A stretch of DNA of 64,000 bases from Sphingomonas_O antarctica (GCF_965137005.1 NZ_CBCRXM010000008.1:51414-115413); one strand, 5' to 3'. Counted from the stretch's first letter, positions 26,687-37,843 are shown. A program made the numbers and translations. The notes: generated by a model not told the origin, from the sequence alone.

Positions 26687-26784
26687 CGGCGCCCCCTGCC
26701 ACGCGCCGCCGCCGGATTGAAGCACGCTATGGGCAGCGGGCGGTGCTGCGCGTAAATACGGGCGATATTCGGGAACAACGCCTC

Positions 26785-26931
26785 ATGTCACTCGACGACA
26801 CGATGATCGACACGCCCGAGGGTCCGATGACCTGGGCGGCGTGGAAGAAGAAGAATCCGGTGCAGGTTCCGTCGCGGCGGACCAAGGGCAAGGACCTGCC
26901 CGTCAAGGTGAAGCGATTTACCGAGAAGTGA
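26785..26931 (+). CDS. Small basic hypothetical protein, 48 aa
   Basis: MSLDDTMIDTPEGPMTWAAW followed by a Lys/Arg-rich tail (KKKNPVQVPSRRTKGKDLP). The composition and sharp acidic/basic halves look like a real small protein, and the two flanking genes leave this strand free. The last 14 bases overlap the end of the convergent sugar transporter gene. No function known. Confidence 0.55.
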   Translation: MSLDDTMIDTPEGPMTWAAWKKKNPVQVPSRRTKGKDLPVKVKRFTEK

Positions 26932-28225
26932 GTGCGGGAGTTGGTCGCCGCGCATAGACGCCATATGCCGCGATGACCGCGTAGCAGATCGCCGGCAGCA
27001 ACAAGGCGATGCGCAGGCTGGTCGCATCGGCGATGAGACCGAACACGGCCGGGACAACGGCACCGCCGGCAATCGCGACATTGATGATCCCCGACCCGTC
27101 GGCGGCGCGCGCGCCGAGCCCCTCGCTGGCCAGCGTGAAGATGGTCGGAAACATGATCGAATTCATCAACCCGATGGCGAGGAGGGCATAAGCCGACACC
27201 GTGCCGGTGGTGCCGAACGACACCGCGATCAACGCAATCGCGCCGATCGCGTTGGCCGCCAGCGCCTTGCCCGGGCTGACGATGCGCAACAGGCCCGAGC
27301 CGATGAAGCGGCCGATCAGCGCGCCGCCCCAGTAAAACGGGATCAGCTTGCCGGCATTTTCGCTGGTGAGACCGAGCACGCTGGCCTGAACCATATAGCT
27401 GACCAGGAAGCTGCCGATGGCGACTTCGGCGCCGACGTAGAGAAAGATGCACAAGGCGCCGAAGCCGAACCGCCGGTCGCGGAGCAACGCTACGCCGTCG
27501 CGGAGGCTGCTCGTTTCGTGGCGTTCGCCCGGCAGGCGGTTGCGGAACAGCCATACGGCCGTCGCGACCACCGCCAGCGCGGCGGCGATGCCCAGATAGC
27601 CGTGGACGATCGCCTGGGTCTCGGCGGTGCGATAGGCATCGAGCGCCGCGCCCGACAATTGTTTCGCGCTGACGCTCGCCAGCCCGCCGAGGATCAGGAT
27701 CGCGCCGGCATAAGGGAAGATCGTCGTGCCGAGCGAATTGAATGCTTGGGCGAAGGTCAGGCGGCTGGGCGCGGTGCGCTTCGGCCCCAACAGGCTGATC
27801 AACGGATTGGCCACGACCTGAACCAGCACGACGCCGCTCGCCAACACGAAATAGGCGAGGAGGAACATGCCGAAGGTCGCCGTGCGGCTGGCCGGAATGA
27901 ACAACAGGCAGCCGAGGATCATCGTCACCAGACCGGCGACCGCACCACGCATATAGCCGATCCGCTTGACCAGTTTCGCGCCGGGAATGCCCACGACCGC
28001 ATAAGCGACGAAGAACCACACTTGCACCAACGAGGCCTGAAAGAAACTGAGCGTGAACAGCTCCTTCAGCTTGGGGATGATCACGTCGTTGAGGCTGGTG
28101 ATGCCGCCGAAGATGAAGAACAGCGCCAGCACGAACGCGCGCAGATTGGGCGCGTCGTAATTCTGGCCGTCGTCGCCGGATGTGGGGTCGATGGCGGGCG
28201 CGGGGTCGGTCGAACCGGCCGGCAT
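26918..28225 (-). CDS. Sugar:proton symporter of the FHS/FucP-GluP family
   Basis: A twelve-TM MFS protein of about 435 residues (ATG 28225; GTG 28237 possible). Family blocks: FFIFGGITSLNDVIIPKLKE in TM1, FFVAYAVVGIPGAKLVKRIGY, LTFAQAFNSLGTTIFPYAGA, FLYVGAEVAIGSFLVSYM and FWGG-type YWGGALIGRFIGS. FHS transporters take up fucose, glucose, galactose or N-acetylglucosamine. It is monocistronic and divergent from kdpF, so sugar identity cannot be inferred from neighbours. Confidence 0.92.
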   Translation of the reverse strand: MPAGSTDPAPAIDPTSGDDGQNYDAPNLRAFVLALFFIFGGITSLNDVIIPKLKELFTLSFFQASLVQVWFFVAYAVVGIPGAKLVKRIGYMRGAVAGLVTMILGCLLFIPASRTATFGMFLLAYFVLASGVVLVQVVANPLISLLGPKRTAPSRLTFAQAFNSLGTTIFPYAGAILILGGLASVSAKQLSGAALDAYRTAETQAIVHGYLGIAAALAVVATAVWLFRNRLPGERHETSSLRDGVALLRDRRFGFGALCIFLYVGAEVAIGSFLVSYMVQASVLGLTSENAGKLIPFYWGGALIGRFIGSGLLRIVSPGKALAANAIGAIALIAVSFGTTGTVSAYALLAIGLMNSIMFPTIFTLASEGLGARAADGSGIINVAIAGGAVVPAVFGLIADATSLRIALLLPAICYAVIAAYGVYARRPTPALTSR

Positions 28226-28243
28226 TGCGGTCACCACCGTAAA

Positions 28244-28260
28244 CTTACGCTCCCTTTACG
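28244..28260 (+). promoter_or_regulatory. Likely KdpE-binding direct repeat upstream of kdpFABCDE
   Basis: CTTACG, five bases, TTTACG: two half-sites one helical turn apart, followed by TGCCCGCCCG. This has the spacing and general look of the E. coli kdp operator as I recall it (TTTATA-N5-TTTACA followed by CCCGCCCG). It lies 77 bases before kdpF. The overlapping inverted repeat CGTAA-AC-TTACG (28238-28249) may add symmetry. Assignment is by similarity and position. Confidence 0.6.
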
Positions 28261-28336
28261 TGCCCGCCCGACAATGCACCGCGAGAACTTACGGCAAGCA
28301 TCGGCATAGCGCGACCTCCATTACGAAGGCCGCTTC

Positions 28337-28426
28337 ATGCCCATCGACCTGCTTCTCGGCGCGATCACGCTCGCCATCGTCTTTGTCTATCTGCTCGCCG
28401 TGCTGGCGCGGCCCGAGCGGTATTGA
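28337..28426 (+). CDS. kdpF: KdpF, small membrane subunit of the Kdp potassium ATPase
   Basis: A 29-residue single-TM peptide: MPIDLLLGAITLAIVFVYLL then AVLARPERY. The family pattern (hydrophobic helix ending in YLLxALLRPERF) is clear. It stabilises the KdpABC complex in the inner membrane. Its stop lies 13 bases before the kdpA ATG, and the GAGGGG overlapping its stop is the kdpA ribosome site. Confidence 0.9.
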   Translation: MPIDLLLGAITLAIVFVYLLAVLARPERY

Positions 28427-28439
28427 GGGGGCGTCGACC

Positions 28440-30122
28440 ATGACCATCGCCGGCTGGAGCATGATCGTCCTGTTTCTCGCGCTCGTCGTCCTGCTCGCCA
28501 AACCGGCGGGCGACTGGATGTATCGGCTTTACGCTCCCGGGGCGCTGCCGGGTGAGCGCGCGCTGCTGCGGCTCGCCGGGGTCGATCCCAAGGCTGAGCA
28601 GAGCTGGGTCGGCTATGCCGTCTCGCTGATGCTGTTCAACGTCGCGGGCATCGTTTTCCTGTTCGCGATCCTGAAGCTGCAGGCGGTGCTGCCGCTCAAT
28701 CCGCAGGGGTTTCCGGCGGTCGAGAATTTGCTCGCGTTCAACACCGCGGTCAGTTTCGTGACCAACACCAACTGGCAGAATTACGGCGGCGAAAGCACCC
28801 TGTCGCATCTGTCGCAGATGGTCGGGCTGACGGTGCAGAACTTCCTGTCGGCGGCGACGGGCATTGCCGTCGCCTTCGCCTTCATTCGCGGTTTCGCGCG
28901 CAAGCAGGCGGCGGGGATCGGCAATTTCTGGGTCGATGTGACGCGGGTGACGCTGTATCTGTTGCTTCCCGCAAGCATCGTGCTCGCCTTGGTCTATGTC
29001 GCATTGGGTGTGCCGCAGACCTTCGCCGCGTCGGTCACCGCGACGACGGTCGAGGGCGCCAGGCAAGTCATCGCGCTCGGCCCGGTCGCGTCGCAGCTGG
29101 CGATCAAGATGCTCGGCACCAATGGCGGCGGGTTCTTCAACGCCAATTCGGCGCATCCGTTCGAGAATCCCTCGGCGATCAGCAATTTCGTGCAGATGCT
29201 GAGCATCCTCGTGCTTGGTGCGGGGCTGACGCTGACGTTCGGCAAGGCGGTCGGCAACGTCCGCCAGGGCTGGGCGATTCTCGTCACGATGCTGATCCTG
29301 CTCGTCGCCGGTATCGCCGTAACTTACGGCGCGGAGGCTGCGGGCAATCCGCTGCACCACGCATTGGGTGTGGTCGGCGGCAATATGGAGGGCAAGGAAG
29401 TCCGGTTCGGCATCGCCGCAACCGCGTTGTTCGCCGTGATCACGACGGCCACGTCGTGCGGCGCCGTGATCGGCATGCACGATAGCTTCATGGCGCTTGG
29501 CGGGCTGATCCCGATGTTCAACATGCATCTGGGCGAGCTGGTCATCGGCGGGGTCGGATCGGGGCTGTACGCGGTGCTGATCTACGCGATCCTGGCGGTG
29601 TTCATCGCCGGACTGATGGTCGGCCGCACCCCCGAATATGTCGGCAAGAAGATCGAATCGCGCGAGATGAAGTTGAGCGTGATCGCGATCTTCGTGCCGT
29701 CGCTGATGATCCTGGGCCTGGCCGCGGTCGCGAGCGTGCTGCCCGCGGGGCTTGCCGGGCCGCTCGCCAAGGGGCCGCACGGCTTCAGCGAAATCCTCTA
29801 CGCGTTCTCCAGCGCCGCCGCGAACAACGGCTCGGCATTCGGCGGGCTGACCGGCAACACGCCGTTCTACAATCTGTTGCTCGCGCTCGGCATGTTCGTC
29901 GGCCGGTTCGGGGTGATCCTGCCGGTGCTGGGGATTGCCGGAGGCTTGGCCGCCAAGCGCGTGATCCCGGCGGGTGCCGGATCGTTTCCGACCACCGGCG
30001 GGCTGTGGATCGGCCTGCTCGCCGCCGTCATTCTGATCGTCGGCGGGCTGACTTTCATGCCCGCACTCGTCCTCGGGCCGATCGCCGACCAGGCGCAGAT
30101 CGCCGCCGGCACGCTTCAATAA
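28440..30122 (+). CDS. kdpA: KdpA, potassium-binding channel-like subunit of the Kdp ATPase
   Basis: 560 residues, ten TM helices. All four selectivity-filter regions are present: NTNWQNYGGES, GTNGGGFFNANSAHPFENP, TTATSCGAVIGMHDSF and AAANNGSAFGGLTGNTPFYN. It selects and passes K+ to the pump driven by KdpB. ATG 28440 is chosen (GAGGGG ten bases upstream); the frame is open to 28182 but that would run over kdpF. Typical length. Confidence 0.97.
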   Translation: MTIAGWSMIVLFLALVVLLAKPAGDWMYRLYAPGALPGERALLRLAGVDPKAEQSWVGYAVSLMLFNVAGIVFLFAILKLQAVLPLNPQGFPAVENLLAFNTAVSFVTNTNWQNYGGESTLSHLSQMVGLTVQNFLSAATGIAVAFAFIRGFARKQAAGIGNFWVDVTRVTLYLLLPASIVLALVYVALGVPQTFAASVTATTVEGARQVIALGPVASQLAIKMLGTNGGGFFNANSAHPFENPSAISNFVQMLSILVLGAGLTLTFGKAVGNVRQGWAILVTMLILLVAGIAVTYGAEAAGNPLHHALGVVGGNMEGKEVRFGIAATALFAVITTATSCGAVIGMHDSFMALGGLIPMFNMHLGELVIGGVGSGLYAVLIYAILAVFIAGLMVGRTPEYVGKKIESREMKLSVIAIFVPSLMILGLAAVASVLPAGLAGPLAKGPHGFSEILYAFSSAAANNGSAFGGLTGNTPFYNLLLALGMFVGRFGVILPVLGIAGGLAAKRVIPAGAGSFPTTGGLWIGLLAAVILIVGGLTFMPALVLGPIADQAQIAAGTLQ

Positions 30123-30134
30123 AGGCATTTCGAC

Positions 30135-32147
<2,013 letters not shown>

Positions 32148-32157
32148 GGACATAGAC

Positions 32158-32751
32158 ATGCTTACCGAAGTCGTTCGCGCGCTGCGCCCCACTGCCGTCC
32201 TGCTGGTCCTGCTGGCGGCGATTACCGGCCTCGCCTTTCCCGCACTGATCACCGGCATCGCGCAGCTGACCATGCCCGTCCAGGCCAATGGCAGCCTGAT
32301 CCGCGACGGCAACACGGTCGTCGGGTCCGAACTGATCGCGCAAGGCTTTGCCGGCCCGCGCTATTTCCACCCGCGCCCTTCGGCGGCGGGCAAGGGTTAC
32401 GACGCGACGGCCTCCGCCGCGACCAACCTCGCGCCCGGATCGAAGGATTTGCGCGATGCCATCGCCGCCCGCGTTTCCGACGCGCGCAGCCAAGGGATGA
32501 CCGGGGTTGCCGTTCCGCCTGACCTGGTCACCACTTCCGCCTCGGGGCTCGATCCCGATCTGAGCCCCGAGGCGGCTTTTTCTCAAACAGCGCGGATCGC
32601 GAAGGCGCGCGGGATGAGCGAAGCGGCGGTGCGCTCGCTGATCGAGGCGAACATCGCCAACCCGGTGCTCGGCATCATCGGCGAGCGGCGCGTCAATGTG
32701 CTGCTGCTCAATCGACAGCTCGACCGGAAAGCGCCTAATACCGAGGGATGA
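32158..32751 (+). CDS. kdpC: KdpC, single-TM chaperone-like subunit of the Kdp ATPase
   Basis: 197 residues with one N-terminal TM (TAVLLVLLAAITGLAFPALI) and the periplasmic family blocks GSELIAQGF, PRYFHPRPSAAG, YDATASAATNLAPGSKDL, VPPDLVTTSASGLDPDLSPEAA and NVLLLNRQLD. It stabilises nucleotide binding by KdpB. The TGA overlaps the kdpD ATG (ATGA). Confidence 0.96.
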   Translation: MLTEVVRALRPTAVLLVLLAAITGLAFPALITGIAQLTMPVQANGSLIRDGNTVVGSELIAQGFAGPRYFHPRPSAAGKGYDATASAATNLAPGSKDLRDAIAARVSDARSQGMTGVAVPPDLVTTSASGLDPDLSPEAAFSQTARIAKARGMSEAAVRSLIEANIANPVLGIIGERRVNVLLLNRQLDRKAPNTEG

Positions 32752-35402
32752 ATGCGGCGCCGCGCCCCTCACCTGAAGCGCTGCTCAAGGCCGCGAGACG
32801 AGAGGCGCGCGGACGGCTGAAGATTTTCCTCGGCGCGGCACCCGGGGTCGGCAAGACTTTCGAGATGCTGCGCGAGGGCGCCGAATTGCTCCGCGGGGGG
32901 CAGGATGTCGTCGTCGGCGTGGTCGAGACGCACGGTCGCGCCGAGACGGAGGCGCTGGTCGCGCCGTTCACCGTGCTGCCGCGCCAGATGGTCGACCATG
33001 GCGGGCATAAGCTCGGCGAATTCGATATCGATGCGATGCTGGCGCGCAAACCGCGGGTCGCGCTGATCGACGAACTCGCGCACACCAACGCCGCGGGCAG
33101 CCGTCATCCCAAACGCTGGCAGGATATCGAGGAACTGCGCGACGCGGGGATCGACGTGCTGACCACCGTCAACATCCAGCATGTCGAAAGCCTCAACGAC
33201 GTGGTTGCCGGCTTCACCCGCGTGCGGGTGCGCGAAACGGTGCCCGACGCGGTACTGGACGATGCCGAGATCGAGATCGTCGACGTGCCGCCCGACGAGC
33301 TGATCGAACGGCTCAAGGCGGGCAAGATCTATATCCCGCAGGAAGCCACGCGCGCGCTGGGTCATTTCTTTTCGAAGTCGAATCTGTCGGCGCTGCGCGA
33401 GCTGGCGCTGCGGCGGGCGGCGCAATCGGCCGACCGCCACTTGCTCGATCATGTCGCCAGCGTCGGCGACCAGGGCATGTGGGCGGGCGGCGAGCGCATC
33501 GTCGTCGCGGTCGGCGATCAGCCGGGTGGCGACGCCCTGATCCGCGCCGCCAAACGCCTCGCCGATGCACTGCACGCGCCGTGGACCGCCGTCAGCGTCG
33601 AAACGCCGCGCAACGCGACGCTGGGTGCGGCGGGACGTGCGCGGCTGGCCGATGCGCTCAAACTGGCGAATGGGCTCGGCGCGACGATCGTCACGATCCC
33701 GGCGCATTCGGTGTTCGAGGGGCTGTGCGCGCATATCCGCGAAACACGCGCCACCGCGGTGGTCATCGGCAAATCGCACCGCAGCTGGTGGTTCGAATTG
33801 CGGCACGGATCGGTGGTCGACCGGCTGGTCCGCGCGCTCGATCAGGTCGCGGTGCATGTCGTTCCCGTTGCCGAGGCGACATCCCCCGATCCGGAACGGG
33901 CGAAGGCGCGCCCGCTGCCGGCCAGCGGCATTGCGATAGGTCTGGCGTTCGTCGCGCTGACGACCGTCATCGCGATCGGTATTCAGCCATGGGTCGGGGC
34001 GAATTCGATCGACCTGCTTTATCTGCTGCCGGTGATCGCGACGGCCACCCTATACGGGCTGCGACCGTCGCTCTCCGCGACCTGTGCCGCAGCGCTCGCC
34101 TATAATTTCTTCTTCCTGCCGCCGCTTTATACCTTCACGATCAGCGATCCGCAGAATGTCGTGACATTGCTGGTGCTCGCCATCGTCGCCGTGGTCTCCA
34201 GCCAACTGGCGGGGCGGCTGAAGCGCGAAGCGACGATCGGCGCGCGCACCGCCAGCGAAAACGCCGCGCTGGCGGCCTTCGGTCAGCGGCTGGCGGCGGT
34301 GTCCGACAGCGACGGCACGGCGGCGGCGGTGTGCGAGGAGATCGGCCATGTGCTCGACGTATCGACCGTCCTGTTCGCGCGCGATGGCGGCAAGCTGGTC
34401 ATGGCGGGCGCCAATCCGGCGAACCCGTGGATCGGCCCGATCGACATCGCCGCCGCCGAATGGGCGTTCGATCGCGGGCAGGTCGCCGGGCGCGACAGCG
34501 GCACGTTGACCGCCAGCGACTGGCAATTTCACCCCCTCGAAACCGCGCTCGGGATACTCGGGGTGCTGGGCATCGCGCGGCAGGGCGGCGGCGATCCGGT
34601 GCCCGCCGACCGGCGGGTCTTGCTGACGACGCTGATCAGCCAGGCGTCGCTCGCGCACGAACGGTTGCGGCTGGAGGCCGATGCCCGCGACGTCGGCGCG
34701 CTGAAACAGCGCGACGATTTGCGCGCGACTTTATTGTCGTCGATCGGCCACGACCTCAAGACGCCGCTGACCGCCGTGGTCGCCGCGGCGGACACGCTGG
34801 CGACGCAGCACGGGCCTTCGCCGACCACCGACATGCTGAAGGGCGAAGCGCGCCGCCTGCGCCGCGTGTTCGACGATCTGGTCGAAATGACCCGGATCGA
34901 GGCGGGGGCGCTGGTGGCACGCGCCGAAGCGACCGATCTGACCGATGCGGTCGCGGCGGCGGCGCTGGATCTGCGTGCCGAGCTGGCCGGGCATCGGCTG
35001 ACGCTCGACGTGCCGCCAACGCTGCCGTTGGTCGATGCCGACCCGCGCATGCTGCATCACATCCTGATCAACCTGCTGGGCAATGCCGCCAAATTCGCGC
35101 CGCGCGGCACGCAGATCATCGTGCAGGCGCGGCGGCGTCACGATGGCCTGACGCTGGCGGTTCTCGACGACGGACCGGGGTTGCCCGAGCATGGTGCCGA
35201 TCAGTTGTTCGACCGGTTCACGCGGGTCGAGGGCGACGACATGAGCGGCGGCACCGGCCTCGGCCTCGCCATCGTCAAGGGGTTCGCCGACGCGATGGGA
35301 TTGCGCGTCGCCGCGCGCAATCGCGACGAAGGCGGGGCGATGTTCGAGATCGCCTGGCCCGCCGCCAGCATCCGCCGCGCGATCCCAAACGGCCAGTCGT
35401 GA
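32748..35402 (+). CDS. kdpD: KdpD, osmosensitive potassium-sensor histidine kinase
   Basis: 884 residues in the full KdpD layout: KdpD domain with Walker A GAAPGVGKTFEML and DELAHTNA (21-230), a USP domain (about 250-375), four TM helices of the DUF4118 region (about 395-490), a GAF-like domain, then HisKA with His668 (SSIGHDLKTPLTAV) and HATPase_c (NLLGNAAKFAPRG, DDGPGLPEHGAD, GTGLGLAIVKGF). It phosphorylates KdpE when external K+ is low. Overlaps kdpC by four bases. Confidence 0.97.
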   Translation: MNAAPRPSPEALLKAARREARGRLKIFLGAAPGVGKTFEMLREGAELLRGGQDVVVGVVETHGRAETEALVAPFTVLPRQMVDHGGHKLGEFDIDAMLARKPRVALIDELAHTNAAGSRHPKRWQDIEELRDAGIDVLTTVNIQHVESLNDVVAGFTRVRVRETVPDAVLDDAEIEIVDVPPDELIERLKAGKIYIPQEATRALGHFFSKSNLSALRELALRRAAQSADRHLLDHVASVGDQGMWAGGERIVVAVGDQPGGDALIRAAKRLADALHAPWTAVSVETPRNATLGAAGRARLADALKLANGLGATIVTIPAHSVFEGLCAHIRETRATAVVIGKSHRSWWFELRHGSVVDRLVRALDQVAVHVVPVAEATSPDPERAKARPLPASGIAIGLAFVALTTVIAIGIQPWVGANSIDLLYLLPVIATATLYGLRPSLSATCAAALAYNFFFLPPLYTFTISDPQNVVTLLVLAIVAVVSSQLAGRLKREATIGARTASENAALAAFGQRLAAVSDSDGTAAAVCEEIGHVLDVSTVLFARDGGKLVMAGANPANPWIGPIDIAAAEWAFDRGQVAGRDSGTLTASDWQFHPLETALGILGVLGIARQGGGDPVPADRRVLLTTLISQASLAHERLRLEADARDVGALKQRDDLRATLLSSIGHDLKTPLTAVVAAADTLATQHGPSPTTDMLKGEARRLRRVFDDLVEMTRIEAGALVARAEATDLTDAVAAAALDLRAELAGHRLTLDVPPTLPLVDADPRMLHHILINLLGNAAKFAPRGTQIIVQARRRHDGLTLAVLDDGPGLPEHGADQLFDRFTRVEGDDMSGGTGLGLAIVKGFADAMGLRVAARNRDEGGAMFEIAWPAASIRRAIPNGQS

Positions 35403-35412
35403 GCGTTCAGTC

Positions 35413-36093
35413 GTGACCGCGCAGATTCTGATCGTCGACGACGAACCGGCGATCCGCCGCCTGGTGCGGGGCGCCGTCGAGCGCGCCGGCTATACGGTCG
35501 AGGAGGCGTCGACCGCCGCCGAAGCCCTGACCACCGCGCGGCGCGAAGGCTGCGAACTGGTGCTGCTCGACCTCGGTTTGCCCGACCGCGACGGCATGGA
35601 GCTGGTGCCGCAGATCAAGGCGATGGAGCGCGCGGTGATCGTGCTGACCGCGCGTGACGCCAGCGAGGAAAAAGTCGCGGCGCTCGATCTCGGCGCGGAC
35701 GATTATGTCGTCAAACCGTTCGACACCGAAGAATTGCTGGCGCGGATTCGCGTGGCGTTGCGGCATCGTGCGGGAAGCGACGCCGCTGCGGCACCGCGCG
35801 CGTTCGGCGACGTGACCATCGACCTGACGATGCGCAAGGTCCTGCGCGACGGGCAGGATGTGCCGCTCACGCGCAAGGAATATGCCGTGCTGGCCGAACT
35901 GGCGCGCCACCCCGGGCGGGTCATCACCCATGCGACATTGCTCCGCGCCGTGTGGGGCGAAGCGCACCTCGACGACGTCGAATATCTGCGCGTGGTGATG
36001 CGTGGCTTGCGCGGGAAACTGGAGGCGAACCCGGCGGCGCCCGCGTTGCTGCGCAACGAGCCGGGTGTCGGGTATCGGCTGGTCGCAGCCTGA
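35413..36093 (+). CDS. kdpE: KdpE, OmpR-family response regulator of the kdp operon
   Basis: 226 residues from GTG 35413. Receiver domain with phospho-acceptor Asp53 (LVLLDLGLPDRDG), acidic pair DDE at 9-11, Thr/Lys switch (VLTARD, KPFDTEELLARI), then a winged-helix domain (LTRKEYAVLAELARHPGRVITH and VEYLRVVMRGLRGKLE). It should bind the direct repeat before kdpF. Ten bases after kdpD. Confidence 0.96.
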   Translation: MTAQILIVDDEPAIRRLVRGAVERAGYTVEEASTAAEALTTARREGCELVLLDLGLPDRDGMELVPQIKAMERAVIVLTARDASEEKVAALDLGADDYVVKPFDTEELLARIRVALRHRAGSDAAAAPRAFGDVTIDLTMRKVLRDGQDVPLTRKEYAVLAELARHPGRVITHATLLRAVWGEAHLDDVEYLRVVMRGLRGKLEANPAAPALLRNEPGVGYRLVAA

Positions 36094-36104
36094 TCCGAAC
36101 GGGT

Positions 36105-36881
36105 TCAGGACGCGAGGCTCGCGGGACGCCACCCGGTGCCGACATATTCCATTATATTCGCGGTCTCTTGCGCGACGGGGTCGCCGAAATAACGCGAGAC
36201 CACGCGAATCGCGAGATCGATGCCCGCGCTGAGTCCGCCGGCGGTGGCGATCCGTCCGGCCTCTACAAATCGAGGGCCGCGTCGCAGATCGGCAGCGGGG
36301 AAACTCTTGGCAAAATTGTCATAAGCGCGTTGGTTCGTCGTCATCGGTACGCCGTCGAGCAAGCCGGTCTTGGCGAGCTGAAACGCGCCCGTGCAGACCG
36401 ACATGGTCAATGCCGCGTGGGCATGCGCTTGCTTGATCCACCGGTGAATATCCGAGGTTTCATGTGTTCCCGGCCTGGGTCGATCGAAATGCGGCACGAC
36501 GATCACATCCGGCTGCGGCGCATCCGCCGTCGAGAAGTCCGGCGCGATCATCAGTCCGCCCGATCCACGGAATGGCTGGACCGCTTCCGACACCGTGAAC
36601 AGTTCGAACGCAGGCTCGGCCGCGTCGGGCGGCAGATACGTGTCCTGAAACACCTCCCAAGGCCCGGCGAGGTCGATGACCTGGACCCCGGGGTTGATGG
36701 CAAAGGCCACCTTGATCCGCCGACCCTGCGGCGCGATCAGCGGTTCGCGGACCGCGATACCGGGGAGATACGAAAAGTCAGATTGTCCGGGATTCGACTG
36801 GGTCGTTGCCGCGCGCGAACAACCCGCCGTAGCGAACGGCGCGGCCAGCAATAAAGAAGCGAACTGTCGACGCTGAATCAT
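36105..36881 (-). CDS. Exported DJ-1/PfpI-family protein
   Basis: 258 residues from ATG 36881 (GTG 36887 also possible). The N-terminus has a twin-arginine and a lipobox-like end (IQRRQFASLLLAAPFATAGC), so it may be a Tat-exported lipoprotein. The DJ-1/PfpI domain (about 55-235) has VQVIDLAGPWEVFQD, the nucleophile elbow MSVCTGAFQLAKTGLLDG and TAGGLSAGIDLAIRVV, closest to the isonitrile-hydratase/AraC-sensor branch. No AraC HTH is attached. Converges on kdpE; lies just downstream of doxX on the same strand. Confidence 0.87.
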   Translation of the reverse strand: MIQRRQFASLLLAAPFATAGCSRAATTQSNPGQSDFSYLPGIAVREPLIAPQGRRIKVAFAINPGVQVIDLAGPWEVFQDTYLPPDAAEPAFELFTVSEAVQPFRGSGGLMIAPDFSTADAPQPDVIVVPHFDRPRPGTHETSDIHRWIKQAHAHAALTMSVCTGAFQLAKTGLLDGVPMTTNQRAYDNFAKSFPAADLRRGPRFVEAGRIATAGGLSAGIDLAIRVVSRYFGDPVAQETANIMEYVGTGWRPASLAS

Positions 36882-36896
36882 TGTCACATCCCGAGG

Positions 36897-37364
36897 CTAG
36901 GCGTGGACCAGCGCCGGAGTTGCACGGTCCCACCCGAACAGACGATCGAGCGACCAAGCCCCGCCACCACGCGCGACCAATGGCAGCAGTAGCGCCGCCC
37001 AGCTGAGGTGCGTCGGCCACGCGTCGGGATAGACGAAGACCTCGATCACCAGAGTCATGCCCAGCAACGCCGCGGCCGCCGGGCGGGTGAACAGGCCGAG
37101 CACCAGCAGGATCGGAAAGACATGTTCCGAATAGGTGGCCGCGTGTGCCGCAATTTCCGGCGGCACCAGCGGCAAGGCGTAATCGGTGCGGAACAATTCG
37201 TAGGTCGTGTCGGTGATGTGCAGCACCCCGTCGACCTTGGTCCGGCCCGACAGGAAGAAGATGGCGGCGATGCCCAGCCGCGCGAGCAGCAACAGCAGAT
37301 TGCGCGATATCGCGCGGTCGAGCCAGTCGGCCACGCGCGCATAGTGTTTGGCGAGCATCGTCAT
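36897..37364 (-). CDS. DoxX-family membrane protein, BufD-like partner of the bufferin precursor
   Basis: 155 residues, four TM helices, with the DoxX pattern ARLGIAAIFFLSGRTKV, YSEHVFPILLVLGLFTRPAA and LLGMTLVIEVFVYPDAW. ATG 37364 is preferred because AGGAG stands six bases before it; ATG 37370 would abut the purines. It follows the bufA1 gene by 32 bases and should be co-transcribed from the sigma-F promoter at 37777-37802. DoxX-type BufD proteins are part of described bufferin operons, where they are thought to help redox state or export. Exact role unknown. Confidence 0.88.
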   Translation of the reverse strand: MTMLAKHYARVADWLDRAISRNLLLLLARLGIAAIFFLSGRTKVDGVLHITDTTYELFRTDYALPLVPPEIAAHAATYSEHVFPILLVLGLFTRPAAAALLGMTLVIEVFVYPDAWPTHLSWAALLLPLVARGGGAWSLDRLFGWDRATPALVHA

Positions 37365-37396
37365 GAACATCTCCTATCCTGCCGGGTCGACGCCAA

Positions 37397-37666
37397 TCAG
37401 GCCTTGGGGGTCAGCGAACCGAAGCCCTTGGGCGTCTTGGTCTTGACGCAGGTGCCGGCGGGAACCAGCTTCCAGGCATTGCCCTGATACGCGACGCGCG
37501 AGGTCCCCGCGCAGCTGGTGCCCGCACCGGCCTTGCAATCGTTCTTGCCGGCGAGGCTGACGCCGTAGCATTTTTCGGTCGGCTTGGCGCTCTGGGCGCT
37601 GGCAGCCGTGCCGGCGGTGATGGCGAGGGCGAGAGTGGCGGCGAGCGCCGCGTGAGTTTTGGTCAT
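37397..37666 (-). CDS. bufA1: BufA1-type bufferin precursor (periplasmic RiPP metallophore, DUF2282)
   Basis: 89 residues: a signal peptide (TKTHAALAATLALAITAGTA, cleavage near ASA-Q) and a 65-residue mature part with four cysteines at 33, 44, 52 and 73 in the DUF2282 blocks EKCYGVSLAGKNDCKAG, GTSCAGTS and WKLVPAGTC. In described bufferins some of these Cys are converted to thiooxazole-type heterocycles by the MNIO enzyme BufB and the product binds copper. GAAGGA lies eight bases before the ATG. The precursor is on the strand opposite to its presumed maturase (39457-40290). Confidence 0.9.
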   Translation of the reverse strand: MTKTHAALAATLALAITAGTAASAQSAKPTEKCYGVSLAGKNDCKAGAGTSCAGTSRVAYQGNAWKLVPAGTCVKTKTPKGFGSLTPKA

Positions 37667-37776
37667 GGTTCATATCCTTCGAAATTGCGGCCAAGCGTGC
37701 GGCGAGACGCCAAAGGGGAAAAGCATCCCGCCACACGGTGACTCCTGGGCCTTGGGAGCGGGGTCACGGCAAGGAT

Positions 37777-37802
37777 TTCGTCGGCTGGACGGGATCGGTT
37801 AC
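37777..37802 (-). promoter_or_regulatory. Sigma-F-type promoter for bufA1-doxX
   Basis: Read on the minus strand: GTAACC (37802-37797), exactly 16 bases, CGAA (37780-37777). This equals the Caulobacter sigma-F consensus as I recall it (GTAACC-N16-CGAA) and two other sites in this locus. The leader to the bufA1 ATG would be about 100 nt. Confidence 0.85.
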
Positions 37803-37843
37803 ACTTGCGAACCGATTTTTGCGGGGCTGCCGAAATTTATGGT

